Assembly (NCBI RefSeq): GCF_014640155.1
Contig: NZ_BMGK01000005.1
Coordinates: 186,001 to 250,000, forward strand
Length of the DNA stretch: 64,000 nucleotides
DNA from: Planktosalinus lacus
GTDB taxonomy: Bacteria; Bacteroidota; Bacteroidia; Flavobacteriales; Flavobacteriaceae
Direction: 5' to 3'
Of this stretch, positions 1 through 9,592 are shown in pieces. Under the pieces are notes generated by a model. That model was not told the origin of the DNA. It saw nothing but the letters and a program-made list of their open reading frames with translations, and did not search any database. How positions within the stretch are numbered: the first letter of the stretch is position 1; each line of letters begins with the position of its first letter. The translations under genes and the position numbers were made by a program.

Positions 1-229
1 TTTCTTTATCAGAGAGATCTTTTCCTTTAAAGTTTTCTTTCCAGTCTTTTTCACCTTTTCTTACCAAATCAATAGGAGCAATGCCTAATTTTTGAATAAT
101 AGATTTCAATTCATCATATGAAGGAGTGTTTTCAAGGTATAAAACAACCTCAAAATCTTGCTTTGAACCTTCCAATATTTGAAGCCCTTCTCTTGATTTT
201 CTGCAACGTGGATTGTGATAAATTTTCAT
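1..229 (-). CDS. ArsC-family (thioredoxin-fold arsenate reductase-like) protein, 3' end outside window
   Basis: I translated this by hand from the ATG at 229: it begins MKIYHNPRCRKSREGLQILE and runs 76 codons to the window edge. The NPRCxKSR motif near the N terminus, with Cys9, is the signature of the ArsC/Spx/YffB family, which uses a thioredoxin-like fold and this cysteine in thiol chemistry. In true arsenate reductases it forms the arsenate adduct. The family also contains Spx-like regulators and uncharacterised YffB proteins, so arsenate reduction is not proven here. The gene is far from the arsenic operon at 37.7-39.7 kb. It lies 46 bp downstream of prfB on the same strand. Truncated only by the window boundary. 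Confidence 0.8.
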   Translation of the reverse strand, partial: MKIYHNPRCRKSREGLQILEGSKQDFEVVLYLENTPSYDELKSIIQKLGIAPIDLVRKGEKDWKENFKGKDLSDKE

Positions 230-275
230 AATACAACAATTTTTATAGGCATCATTTTATTAAAAAAATATTGTT

Positions 276-1383
276 TTAAAAGCCTTGTTCTTCTTCTTTT
301 TGACCGGTGGACATTAAATAGGATTTTAAAAAGCTGTCAATATCACCATTCAAGATAGCATCTGTATTACCGCTTTCGTGGCCTGTGCGTACATCTTTCA
401 CCAATTTGTAGGGATGAAGTACGTAGTTTCTGATTTGTGAACCCCATTCTATTTTCTTCTTGGCAGCTTCAATATCCTCACGTTGTTCCATTTGTTTTTG
501 AAGTTCAATCTCATACAATTGAGATTTTAGCATTTGCATTGCTCGGTTGCGATTGTCGTGTTGTGATCGTGTTTCTGAACAACTAATCTGAATTCCGGTG
601 GGTTTATGGGTTAATTGAACTTTGGTTTCTACTTTATTTACATTTTGACCACCGGCACCACTAGAGCGCGCGGTGATTATTTCAATATCAGCGGGATTAA
701 TTTCGATTTCGATTGTATCATCTACCAAAGGGTATACATACACAGAAGCAAAGGAGGTGTGGCGCTTTGCATTGCTGTCAAAAGGAGAGATGCGCACCAG
801 GCGATGTACTCCGTTTTCTCCTTTAAGCCAGCCAAAAGCAAAGTCCCCTTCAATTTCAAGAGTAACTGTTTTGATGCCCGCAACATCACCATCCTGATAA
901 TTGAGTTCTTTTACCTTGAAATTGTTTTTTTCTGCCCACATCATATACATGCGCATCAGCATTGCAGCCCAGTCACAACTTTCGGTTCCACCTGCACCGG
1001 CAGTAATTTGAAGAACAGCACTCAAACTATCGCCTTCTTCAGAAAGCATGTTTCTAAACTCTAAATCTTCAATTGCCTGAAGCGCTTTATCATAAGCCTT
1101 TTGAGCTTCAGTTTCGGTAGCTTCATCTTCTTTGAAAAACTCAAAGAGAACTGCCGTATCTTCTACTAATGTAGCTGCTTTTTTGTAATCTGAAACCCAT
1201 TTTTTTTTCACTCGCAGTACTTTCATAAAAGTTTCTGCTTCACGGGCATTATCCCAAAAGCTAGGATCAAAGGTTTTTTCTTCCTCGTTGGAAATTTCTA
1301 TTTCTTTGGCATCTATGTCAAAGATACCTCCTCAACGCGTTAATGCGCTTTTGGAGCTCTTTGATGTGATCACTTTGAAGCAT
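276..1383 (-). CDS. prfB: Peptide chain release factor 2 (RF2), with programmed +1 frameshift
   Basis: RF2 recognises UGA and UAA stop codons and triggers peptide release on the ribosome. The main frame (276-1226) carries the GGQ catalytic loop ([14 protein letters not shown]) and the family C terminus. The true start is upstream in another frame: ATG at 1383 gives [21 protein letters not shown] and then an in-frame TGA at 1318-1320. The DNA there reads AGGAGG-TAT-CTT-TGA-C, the classical RF2 autoregulatory site: an internal Shine-Dalgarno-like AGGAGG, slippery CTT and UGA followed by C. Shifting +1 at CTT gives [16 protein letters not shown], which joins the main frame. The product is about 368 residues, the normal RF2 size. 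Low RF2 lets the ribosome pause at UGA and shift, so the protein controls its own synthesis. Confidence 0.95.
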
Positions 1384-1398
1384 AATCAATATTTTTAA

Positions 1399-1430
1399 CA
1401 AAAATAGATTTTTTAAAATGTGTAGCGCAA
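1399..1430 (-). promoter_or_regulatory. Putative Bacteroidetes promoter for prfB
   Basis: On the minus strand TTG (1428-1430) is followed after 21 bp by TATTTTTG (1399-1406). This matches the Bacteroidetes primary sigma-factor pattern TTG / TAnnTTTG, about 16 bp before the prfB ATG. The match is by eye. Confidence 0.45.
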
Positions 1431-1464
1431 GTATTTTATTTAAATTTATGGGAAAATTCAGTTT

Positions 1465-2487
1465 ATGACTATTGACTTAAGAAGTGATACAGTAACAAAA
1501 CCTACAACTGGGATGCTTCAAGCTATTATGAATGCTAAGGTGGGTGATGATGTATATAAAGAAGATCCTACTGTAAATGAATTGGAAAAACGATTGGCCA
1601 CTCTTTTTGGAAAAGAAACAGCACTGTTTTTTCCAACAGGGAGTATGGCAAATCAGGCTGCTATTAAACTGCACACACAACCAGGTGAACAATTAATTTG
1701 TGATAAATGGGCTCATGTTTATAACTATGAAGGTGGCGGTGTCTCTTTTAATAGTGGTGTGTCCTGCAAACTTATAGACGGGAAACGGGGTATGATTACC
1801 GCATCTCAGGTTGAAGAAAATATCAATTCGCCCGATTTTTATCATAGTCCGCTCACCACTTTGGTTTGTCTTGAAAATACAACTAATAAAGGTGGCGGCG
1901 CTTGTTATGATTTTGACGAAATTAAAAAAATCAGAAATGTATGTAATCAACACAATCTGGGCTTGCATCTTGATGGTGCACGCTTATTTAATGCGCTTGT
2001 CGCAAAAAAGGAAACTGCAAAGCAGTATGGCGAGGTGTTTGACACCATCTCCATTTGTTTGTCAAAAGGTTTGGGAACGCCGCTGGGTAGCGTGCTGATT
2101 GGTAATGAAAAAATAATGCACAATGCGATGCGCGTACGCAAAGTACTTGGGGGTGGAATGCGACAAATTGGCTTTATGGCTGCTGCGGGTTTGTATGCAT
2201 TGGATCATCATATTGACAGACTTGAAGAGGATCACAGAAAAGCACAGGAATTAGGGAGTGCACTTAAAAAACAGTCCTATGTTAAAGAAGTAGAAACTGT
2301 AGAAACCAATATTGTTATTTTTTATCTGAATGATTCGATTAAGGAAACAGAGTTTATAAATAAATTAGAATCAAATGGATTTCGAATTAGTGCAATGGGG
2401 CAGGGTAAATTGAGAATTGTAACTCATTTAGATTATACTGATACAATGCACATTCATTTCATGAATTTTTTAAATAAGTTTGAATGA
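1465..2487 (+). CDS. ltaE: Low-specificity L-threonine aldolase
   Basis: PLP-dependent enzyme that splits L-threonine (and allo-threonine) into glycine and acetaldehyde in the cytoplasm. The 340-residue product has the usual length. The N terminus IDLRSDTVTKPT is the family hallmark. The PLP-binding lysine is Lys201 in CLSKGLGTPLGS, and Asp170 in HLDGAR contacts the PLP ring nitrogen. GSMANQAA around residue 60 is the phosphate-binding region. It is a single gene divergent from prfB and convergent with the TonB receptor gene, from which a shared hairpin terminator separates it. Confidence 0.93.
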   Translation: MTIDLRSDTVTKPTTGMLQAIMNAKVGDDVYKEDPTVNELEKRLATLFGKETALFFPTGSMANQAAIKLHTQPGEQLICDKWAHVYNYEGGGVSFNSGVSCKLIDGKRGMITASQVEENINSPDFYHSPLTTLVCLENTTNKGGGACYDFDEIKKIRNVCNQHNLGLHLDGARLFNALVAKKETAKQYGEVFDTISICLSKGLGTPLGSVLIGNEKIMHNAMRVRKVLGGGMRQIGFMAAAGLYALDHHIDRLEEDHRKAQELGSALKKQSYVKEVETVETNIVIFYLNDSIKETEFINKLESNGFRISAMGQGKLRIVTHLDYTDTMHIHFMNFLNKFE

Positions 2488-2500
2488 AAAAGTATAAAAA

Positions 2501-2533
2501 AACCTCTATTTGAATAAAAATCAAATAGAGGTT
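2501..2533. terminator. Bidirectional hairpin terminator
   Basis: A perfect 13-bp stem (2501-2513 with 2521-2533) has a 7-nt loop ATAAAAA. It lies between the convergent threonine aldolase and TonB receptor genes. A-rich flank on the left gives a U-run for minus-strand transcripts. Confidence 0.75.
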
Positions 2534-2568
2534 GATACACTTAAAATGAATAATTTAAATTAAATAGT

Positions 2569-4800
2569 TTAGAAAGAATATCCTATACCAGCATTAACCA
2601 TAAATGGAGCTCCGGGTCTTAATCCCGCCGGAAGCCTTGCTACTTCATATTTACTGTCAAAAAGATTGTTGATATTAGAGAATATTGTTACTCTCTCTGA
2701 GTAAAAATATTTTGCTGACATATCTACAATAAAATTACTGCCTATTTTGAACTCATCAGGAATGCTTCCGCTTCCTGCTTCGGTTCTTAAGGCATCTGTA
2801 TATCTTCCGCTTAGGCTAACATTGAAATTTGAATTTTCAAGAGCCGCTGTAACATTAAATTGATTTTTGGCAATATAAGGTATTTCATCACCACTGTTTA
2901 CTTCTCCAAAAATACCAACTTCACTGTCAAAATCAGATTGGAATTGGGCATCAGTAAATGTATAGGAAAGTGTTATGGGCAATTTCAATTTTCCGGAAGA
3001 AGCTTGCAACAAATCATAATTAAGCAGCAATTCTATCCCCTTTACTGTTGCTTGACCTGCATTGAATTGATCTAAAGAGCCTGTTCCGCCGGAAGCAGCT
3101 AAATCACTTCCTAATAGGTTGTCGTAGTCATTGTAAAAGCCAACCAGTTCACCTCTTAAGCCATTGAAGTTAAATCGAGAACCAAGTTCTAAATTGATAC
3201 TTTCTTCAGAGTCGCTTCCTTCAGTTGTTCCTGGAGGTGCAAATCCTTTGTGTACTCCACCAAAAAGTGATAAAGCGTTGTTGAATTTATAATTGGCTCC
3301 AATACCGGGAATCCATACATTCACATTGTTTTCTTTAATGGTTAAGTCTGTACCTAATCTCGTAGGATCTTCTTTTCCATAATCATTTCTAGTTAAGGTA
3401 ATTGTTTCATAACGAACACCGGGGGTTAGGGTAAGACCATTAAAAACAACTTTATATAAGGCATGGGCTGCAATGGCTTCTGCGCTTGTGATTCTGTTGG
3501 AATCACTACCTTTTTGAGCTACCGTAGTGCGAATCATTTCTCCATTTTGTATGGCAAATTTATCTTTCCACTGAAAACGATCTTCAGAATCTTCGTGGTA
3601 TCGAACACCAATTTCAAGGTTTTGATATAAACGGTTTCCAAAATTAATATTAGCTACTGTTTGAATTCCTTTTGAATCATAGCTTCGGTTGTTTGCTTTT
3701 ATTCCAAAAACATCTTCAGCTGTATTTGTAATTCCTAACAGAGCCTGATATTCATTATTATAAGTTAGTGGATCTGCTAATATATTACCTATACTAATGG
3801 TTTCACCAAGGTTTACGTCGTTAAGTTTATACCAGTTTCGACTAAACTTATTGTGATAAGCTGTAGTTCTTAAACTTACATTTTGTAAAGGTTTGATGAG
3901 GTGATCCAGTTGAAATTGCCAGTGTTCTGTATTCATTTGGTCTGCTGATGAGGCTATGTAACGACGGTAAGGGTCATTGTCAAAGTCTTCCTGGGTTAAA
4001 CCAAGATAGGTTTCATTAGAGGTCTCTTCAGAGTATTGAATTTTAAATGTAAGCGATTGGAAAACTTTTGTGTCGTGATTGGTGTTTAAACGAAATTTTC
4101 CCAGATAATCACTTTTGTCAAACCCGGTATTACCACCGGTATCCAATGATTTAAACCCATCAGAATTGTAATTGTAATATTGGGTTACAAAACCAAAATT
4201 TTTCCCGGAATCTCCAAGAGTTGCTTCAGTACTTCGGCTGTTGTAATTTCCGTAAGAGAACCGCACATCACCAGAAAAATCTCTGGGGATTGATTTAGAA
4301 ACCATATTGATGGCTCCGCCGGTTGTAAATGGGCCATATTGTACCTGGCTACTTCCTTTTAAAACTTCAATGGCTTCTATGCGACCCATTGTTGGAAAAT
4401 AATAAGCTGCGGGTGCACTGTAAGGTGCAGGGGCTATTAAAACCCCATCTTCCATCAAAGTAATTTTTGAGCTTCTTTCTGGTGAAGTGCCTCGTAAACT
4501 GATATTGGGTCGCAGACCAAAACCGTCTTCTTCAAATACATTCACACCGGGAACAGCTCTTAATATTTTATTGGCGTCTGTATAACCAAATTGTTGAAGG
4601 TCTTGAGGAGATAAATAATAAGCAGAACCTGTTCGATTTTTTACTTCAAATTTACTTCCCAAAATATTGCTGGACAACACGATCTCTTTTAAAATTTCAG
4701 TTTTTTTGGCTTCATTAATACTGTCATTTTTTTGTTCATTTTGGGTTATTCCAGCAAGGGGAATAAAAAGAACACCTGTGAAAGCTAATAGTTTGCGCAT
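2569..4800 (-). CDS. TonB-dependent outer-membrane receptor, FecA-like
   Basis: Outer-membrane gated channel that imports ferric chelates or similar ligands using TonB energy. The 743-residue protein starts with a signal peptide (MRKLLAFTGVLFIPLAGITQ). The plug domain follows (about residues 45-170) with DANKILRAVPGVNVFEEDGFG, ISLRGTSPERSSK and LKGSSQVQYGPFTTGGAIN, which are close to the FecA/siderophore-receptor pattern. The rest is a 22-strand-type barrel ending in an aromatic residue (GIGYSF). No carboxypeptidase-like N-terminal extension of the SusC type and no SusD neighbour are present, which favours iron or metal-chelate uptake over glycan uptake. The substrate is inferred only. It has its own promoter and shares a terminator hairpin. 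Confidence 0.88.
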   Translation of the reverse strand: MRKLLAFTGVLFIPLAGITQNEQKNDSINEAKKTEILKEIVLSSNILGSKFEVKNRTGSAYYLSPQDLQQFGYTDANKILRAVPGVNVFEEDGFGLRPNISLRGTSPERSSKITLMEDGVLIAPAPYSAPAAYYFPTMGRIEAIEVLKGSSQVQYGPFTTGGAINMVSKSIPRDFSGDVRFSYGNYNSRSTEATLGDSGKNFGFVTQYYNYNSDGFKSLDTGGNTGFDKSDYLGKFRLNTNHDTKVFQSLTFKIQYSEETSNETYLGLTQEDFDNDPYRRYIASSADQMNTEHWQFQLDHLIKPLQNVSLRTTAYHNKFSRNWYKLNDVNLGETISIGNILADPLTYNNEYQALLGITNTAEDVFGIKANNRSYDSKGIQTVANINFGNRLYQNLEIGVRYHEDSEDRFQWKDKFAIQNGEMIRTTVAQKGSDSNRITSAEAIAAHALYKVVFNGLTLTPGVRYETITLTRNDYGKEDPTRLGTDLTIKENNVNVWIPGIGANYKFNNALSLFGGVHKGFAPPGTTEGSDSEESINLELGSRFNFNGLRGELVGFYNDYDNLLGSDLAASGGTGSLDQFNAGQATVKGIELLLNYDLLQASSGKLKLPITLSYTFTDAQFQSDFDSEVGIFGEVNSGDEIPYIAKNQFNVTAALENSNFNVSLSGRYTDALRTEAGSGSIPDEFKIGSNFIVDMSAKYFYSERVTIFSNINNLFDSKYEVARLPAGLRPGAPFMVNAGIGYSF

Positions 4801-4844
4801 TTCTTTTATTTAGACTGGTTAAATATAATCATTAATTTCAGCCG

Positions 4845-4875
4845 CAAAAGTAATTCTCAAAATTAAAACTGACAA
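4845..4875 (-). promoter_or_regulatory. Putative promoter of the TonB receptor gene
   Basis: On the minus strand TTG (4873-4875) and TACTTTTG (4845-4852) are separated by 20 bp, a good match to the Bacteroidetes TTG-n19/20-TAnnTTTG promoter. It sits about 45 bp upstream of the receptor ATG. Confidence 0.5.
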
Positions 4876-4950
4876 CTTTATTTAGATTAAATTTAAATAG
4901 AATAACTGTTAAAATTTGTAAGCATTTCTAAATGAATTAATTTCAAATTA

Positions 4951-4980
4951 AAAAAGCTGCCTTTTACTGGCAGCTTTTTT
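4951..4980 (-). terminator. Intrinsic terminator after the M1 peptidase gene
   Basis: An 11-bp stem (4951-4961 with 4969-4979, core GCTGCC/GGCAGC) has a 7-nt loop and A/T runs on both sides. It lies 24 bp after the stop of the minus-strand peptidase gene. Confidence 0.75.
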
Positions 4981-5003
4981 CTTTAATTAAAATGTATGTT
5001 TAA

Positions 5004-6920
5004 TTATTCTACTATAAATGTATTATTTGAATCTTCAATGTCAGCTGTAATTTGATCGGGATCAATCACAACTTCTTTCAGTTTTTTATCTGTTTTCAGT
5101 AAGTAAATCCAACGATTTGATCGTTGCCATACCTCTACAGGAAGTTCTTTTCGTTCTTTTTGACCATCTTCATAAGTGACTTCAAATTTTAAAGGCATTG
5201 GAAACCCATTGTTTATAAATGTGAGTAGATAATCGTTGCCAACCGGGTTTACTGCTTCAACTGCCAGATCGATGTTGTCATTGCTGTAAAACCAATGTTT
5301 CCAAAACCAATTTAAATCTTCACCAGAAACATTTTCCATGTGATTAAAAAAATCATTGGGTTGTGGATGTTTGTAGGCCCAGGCATTGATATAGGATTTG
5401 AAAGCATTGTCAAAACGCTCATGTCCTAAAATATATTCACGAAGCATTAAAAGTCCGTAAGCAGGCTTATAATATGCTGTCATTCCTAAATTTCTACTCT
5501 GTGTGATATCAGGATGGGTTGTAATGGGTTCTCTGTTTGGGTTTTTATTATAGGCTACGATTCCATTTCTGTTTAAGCGGGAGTTATATTCTCCATTATT
5601 AAAGGCCTGGGTGCTGTAGTAGTTAATGAATGTATTGAAACCTTCATCCATCCAAACATGTTTTTTTTCGTTGGAACCAACAATCATTGGAAACCACATA
5701 TGGCCAAACTCATGATCTGTTACGCCCCAGAGACTGTTGCCTTTTCGCTCATAGCCGCAAAATGATATTCCGGGATATTCCATTCCGCCAACATTTGATG
5801 CTACATTCACAGCTGCAGGGTAGGGGTAAGGAAACCACTTTTCTGAATAGTATTCAATGGAGGCTTTTGTGTACTCAGTTGAACGTTCCCAGGCATTATC
5901 ACCATTGCTTTCTAAAGGGTAAGCCGATTGAGCGATGGCTTTTTTTCCTTCGGGAAGGTTGATGCGGGCCGCATCCCATATAAATGCCTTTGAAGAAGCA
6001 AAAGCAATATCTCGGGTATTTTCCATTATAAAGTGCCAGGTCAATTTACCGTTTTGCTTTGGTCTAGTTATTTGAGTATTACCAACCTCATCGGGTTGGA
6101 TAATATGAACAGTTTGATCACTTTTTTCAGCTTGACGCATTCTTTTTTGTAACTCAGACGGAAGTACTTCTTTTTCATTCTGTAATGCTCCTGAAGCAAC
6201 CACAATATGATCATACGGAACTGTTATTTTAAAATCAAAATCACCATATCCAAGATAGAATTCACCTGCACCTAGATAGGGTTCAGTATTCCATCCTAAT
6301 ACATCATCAAAAACTGCTACACGCGGATACCATTGTGCCATCGAATAAATGGTACCCTTTTCAACATCAAGACGTCCCATTCTGTCAAGTCCTTTTCCGG
6401 GAATTTTATAACTAAAATTCATACTGATGGTTGCTTTTCCACCATTGGCAGAAATGGGTTCGTCAAAAAATACCTGCATACGGGTATCTGTGATGAGATA
6501 CTCATTGTTAGTACTTTTTCCGGTTTTTGCCACAACATTACTGATATTGTATCCTCCGTCAAGATCTCCGTCAAAACGATATCCCTGGATGGGTGTGGTT
6601 AAAGCTCCTCTTGAATCTTCTTTATAACGGTTTTGTTCAAGATGTAACCAAACAAAGGATAATTTTTCAGGGCTATTATTGTGATAAGTAATTTCAACAG
6701 TTCCTGAAATTGTATTGTTAACTTCATCAAGCTCAACTTCCAATTTGTAGTCTGCACCATTTTGCCAGTAGTCAGGCCCGGGATTACCGGAGGCTGTTCT
6801 TAAATTAGTACCCTGGCGATAGGTAAATTCACTGTAGCTGGATTGATTGTTTTGAAATGGAGTTTGGGCTTGAGTGCTTGTCACAATGCAAACCAAAACG
6901 AAAAGAAATTTTTTAATCAT
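5004..6920 (-). CDS. Secreted M1-family metallopeptidase (aminopeptidase N-like)
   Basis: Zinc aminopeptidase of the M1/gluzincin family, exported by a signal peptide (MIKKFLFVLVCIVTSTQAQ). The 638-residue protein has an N-terminal beta-sandwich (about 50-280). GGMEYPG takes the place of the GxMEN substrate-binding motif. The zinc site is HEFGH at about residues 403-407 with a second ligand Glu in WMDEGFNTF about 19 residues later. YYKPAYGLLMLREYILG carries the family tyrosine region. The C-terminal domain is short compared with E. coli PepN. It probably takes part in periplasmic or extracellular peptide breakdown. Monocistronic by appearance, with a terminator right after it. Confidence 0.9.
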   Translation of the reverse strand: MIKKFLFVLVCIVTSTQAQTPFQNNQSSYSEFTYRQGTNLRTASGNPGPDYWQNGADYKLEVELDEVNNTISGTVEITYHNNSPEKLSFVWLHLEQNRYKEDSRGALTTPIQGYRFDGDLDGGYNISNVVAKTGKSTNNEYLITDTRMQVFFDEPISANGGKATISMNFSYKIPGKGLDRMGRLDVEKGTIYSMAQWYPRVAVFDDVLGWNTEPYLGAGEFYLGYGDFDFKITVPYDHIVVASGALQNEKEVLPSELQKRMRQAEKSDQTVHIIQPDEVGNTQITRPKQNGKLTWHFIMENTRDIAFASSKAFIWDAARINLPEGKKAIAQSAYPLESNGDNAWERSTEYTKASIEYYSEKWFPYPYPAAVNVASNVGGMEYPGISFCGYERKGNSLWGVTDHEFGHMWFPMIVGSNEKKHVWMDEGFNTFINYYSTQAFNNGEYNSRLNRNGIVAYNKNPNREPITTHPDITQSRNLGMTAYYKPAYGLLMLREYILGHERFDNAFKSYINAWAYKHPQPNDFFNHMENVSGEDLNWFWKHWFYSNDNIDLAVEAVNPVGNDYLLTFINNGFPMPLKFEVTYEDGQKERKELPVEVWQRSNRWIYLLKTDKKLKEVVIDPDQITADIEDSNNTFIVE

Positions 6921-7330
6921 ATAAATTGAAATAAGTTAAATTTTAAACCCCGCTAAAATAGTGTTTCAAAGCTGACTTCAAAAAACATTAACTTTTTTTT
7001 TATGTATTAGATTCATTCAATAATTTTAATGTGAATTTTTATATATGTAATAAATTACCTACAAAAAATAGCATTACATCGAATAATTATGAAATACAAC
7101 TGTAATATTGAATTTTGTTTATATTTTTGTTAAATGAAATTGATAAAAACAGGGATGATTTTAATATCAATTTCTAAAAGTGAAACGAACTCGAAATCAA
7201 TTGGTTAAATTAAACCGTATTAAAATTAGTTCATTTACTTTATTTTCATCTTAAGGTGTTCTACCCTATAAGTTATACGAATAGATGATTTGTTAACAAG
7301 TTAATTATCAACAAATCAAAAGTAAAACTT
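6921..7330. other. 410-bp divergent intergenic region
   Basis: Very AT-rich spacer between the divergent M1 peptidase and the type IX secreted protein gene. I see no gene. A TATTTTTG box at 7122-7129 fits the -7 pattern but lacks a well-spaced TTG. Just before the 7331 start codon there is a perfect 8-bp inverted repeat, GATTTGTT (7287-7294) with AACAAATC (7310-7317). It could fold in the 5' leader or bind a dimeric protein. Confidence 0.4.
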
Positions 7331-9517
7331 ATGCGACCAAATTACTCACACCCGAATTCAGCATTTAGGTTTCTTTATCTGCTTATATTTTTTACAATAT
7401 TAAATGTGAATGCACAAAATCAGGGTAAAATCTGGTATTTTGGAGCAAATGCAGGTTTAGACTTTAATACGACTCCTCCAACAGCTTTGCTAGATGGTCA
7501 ATTAAATACACTTGAAGGGGCAGCATCTATTTCAGATGAGAATGGTGAATTGTTATTTTATACAGACGGTTTGGGCATATATACCAAAAATCACACTTTA
7601 ATGCCCAATGGAGTAAACGGTTTGGGAGGAGATTTTTCAAGCTCACAATCTGCATTGATAATTCCACATCCCGGTAATGAATCTCAATATATTTTATTTG
7701 CGGTATCTGCCTATACAGTTTCAAATGTGGCTTATTCTGTAATTGATATGGACTTGAACAACGGATTGGGTGATGTTGTTCAAGGAATGAAAGCAATTTC
7801 AGTTTTGAACGGAACAGGCGAATACTTACAAGCAACAAAATCTGCTGACGGTACTTTCTGGTGGGTATTAACACACAAAAGCGGGTCATCAAAATATTAT
7901 GCATACAAACTCACCGCTGCAGGGGTTGATATCGAAAACCCGGTGATATCCAATACAGGCTCATCTACTTCAGGCTTTGGGGATATTGGGTTCATTAAAT
8001 TTTCAAATTCAGGAAATAAAATTGTCAGAACCGGGTATATCTCAAATATTTTTGATGTGAGTGATTTTGATCCTGGTTCAGGGGTTGTTTCAAACACACT
8101 TATGTTCTCATCTCCGTCAGCTTATGGCGCTGAGTTTTCACCAAACGGACAATTTTTATACATCGCTGCTTATGGTCCACAAGGGGTCAATCAGTTTGAC
8201 CTCCAGGGTGGAACAACAATGTCAGAAATTGCAGCAACCCAATACAATTATTCTAATCTGGCAAACGGGACACTTCTTTCAGCACCAGATGGAAAAATCT
8301 ACTCCAGCAGACATGGAGCAACGGCTCTTGATGTAATCCACTTTCCAAACCTTCCGGAAGCACAAGCAAATTATGAGCAAAATGCAGTTAATCTGGGAGG
8401 GAAAACTGCACAACTGGGATTGATTAATATAGTAGCCGACTTTGTTTCACAAGGTCCTCCTCAATTGTCAGATTTAAACGCTTTTTCGATTTCTGAAGAT
8501 GAGGCACAACTATCTGTAGAAATCAACTCAGATGGAGGCGCTTCTATTACACAAAGGGGATTTGAGTTTGGAACTAGCCCAAGTAACTTGCAAGAGTATT
8601 TAGTGTCTGGTGAAACTGGGAATATGCAACTTGCCTTTGAAAATCTTATGCCAAACACACAGTATTTTTATACAGCTTTTGCCGAAAATAATCACGGACG
8701 CACAACACTTGAAGTACAAAATTTCATAACTCTGAATGAAATAGACGACACCCCACCAGTAGCAATTTGTGTTGAAAGCTTAACAGTTCAATTGGATGAA
8801 TTTGGAATGGCAACCATTGATGAAAGTATGATTGACAATGGCTCTTTTGATGATGTTGAGATAGATAGTATAGTTTTAGATGTTTATGAGTTCACTTGCA
8901 ATGAATTGGGTGAACAATTGGTTATGCTTACCGTCACAGATACTTCAGGCAATAGTTCAACTTGTACAACGACAGTAATCGTTGAAGATAACCAAGCACC
9001 TGTGATTGAGTATTCAGAAAATCAAAATTTTCAGTTCATTATTGAGGCCCCTCAATATACGCTGCCAAATTTCTTTGAAGAAGGTATCTTTTTAGCTTCA
9101 GATGCTTGTACAGACCCCTTGAGTAACCTCAACCAATCACCTGAGCCTCATACTATTTTGTTATCAGGCATTCATCAAATTACATTAACAGCAGCCGATG
9201 ATAGTAATAATGTTTCAAATTACACATTTGAAATTGAGATTGGACAAACACTTTCAAATGTTGAGAATGATGCTTTTGAGAACCTTTATTTATATCCAAA
9301 TCCGGCAAGGAATGTAACAAATATCAATAAGCCGTCAGGTTTAGAAATCAACTCTGTAGACATTTATGAAATAAATGGACGACTTGTAAAGACGATTCTT
9401 TTCAAAAATATCTCTGAAAACAACACTCTTGATATTAGTAATTTAGCTTCAGCGACCTATCTGGTTGTTCTCAAAAATGATTTTGACCAAACTGTAAAAC
9501 AATTGATTGTTAAATAA
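7331..9517 (+). CDS. Secreted protein with HYR-type domain and type IX secretion sorting domain
   Basis: 728-residue exported protein of unknown exact function. An N-terminal signal (FLYLLIFFTILNVNAQ) is followed by a long region starting GKIWYFGANAGLDFNT. That pattern is common in large Bacteroidetes surface proteins; residues about 30-375 read like a beta-propeller of short blades. Residues about 380-465 resemble a fibronectin-like domain (RGFEFGTSP, ENLMPNTQYFYTAFA). Residues about 475-560 form a hyalin/HYR repeat (DDTPPVAIC, ...TVTDTSGNSSTCTTTVIVED). The last 75 residues are a type IX secretion sorting domain (YPNPARNVTNI ... YEINGRLVK ... LKQLIVK-type end). The domain directs passage across the outer membrane and is then usually removed. 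Likely a cell-surface or secreted protein; no enzyme motif seen. Confidence 0.82.
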   Translation: MRPNYSHPNSAFRFLYLLIFFTILNVNAQNQGKIWYFGANAGLDFNTTPPTALLDGQLNTLEGAASISDENGELLFYTDGLGIYTKNHTLMPNGVNGLGGDFSSSQSALIIPHPGNESQYILFAVSAYTVSNVAYSVIDMDLNNGLGDVVQGMKAISVLNGTGEYLQATKSADGTFWWVLTHKSGSSKYYAYKLTAAGVDIENPVISNTGSSTSGFGDIGFIKFSNSGNKIVRTGYISNIFDVSDFDPGSGVVSNTLMFSSPSAYGAEFSPNGQFLYIAAYGPQGVNQFDLQGGTTMSEIAATQYNYSNLANGTLLSAPDGKIYSSRHGATALDVIHFPNLPEAQANYEQNAVNLGGKTAQLGLINIVADFVSQGPPQLSDLNAFSISEDEAQLSVEINSDGGASITQRGFEFGTSPSNLQEYLVSGETGNMQLAFENLMPNTQYFYTAFAENNHGRTTLEVQNFITLNEIDDTPPVAICVESLTVQLDEFGMATIDESMIDNGSFDDVEIDSIVLDVYEFTCNELGEQLVMLTVTDTSGNSSTCTTTVIVEDNQAPVIEYSENQNFQFIIEAPQYTLPNFFEEGIFLASDACTDPLSNLNQSPEPHTILLSGIHQITLTAADDSNNVSNYTFEIEIGQTLSNVENDAFENLYLYPNPARNVTNINKPSGLEINSVDIYEINGRLVKTILFKNISENNTLDISNLASATYLVVLKNDFDQTVKQLIVK

Positions 9518-9561
9518 TAAATAACTTTAATTCGAGAACCAGTTATAAACGAATAAAATAG

Positions 9562-9569
9562 TATATTTG
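9562..9569 (+). promoter_or_regulatory. Putative -7 box for guaB
   Basis: TATATTTG matches TAnnTTTG and lies 24 bp before the guaB ATG. No convincing TTG is found 19-21 bp upstream. Confidence 0.4.
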
Positions 9570-9592
9570 CTCGCAATTAAAACGTAATTGCA

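Noticed and set aside
615-1064. Plus-strand open frame inside prfB
   Set aside because: Antisense shadow of a clear gene; the translation has no recognisable domain.
1318-1320. Premature stop suggesting a prfB pseudogene
   Set aside because: It is the known RF2 programmed frameshift site, and the downstream frame is intact.
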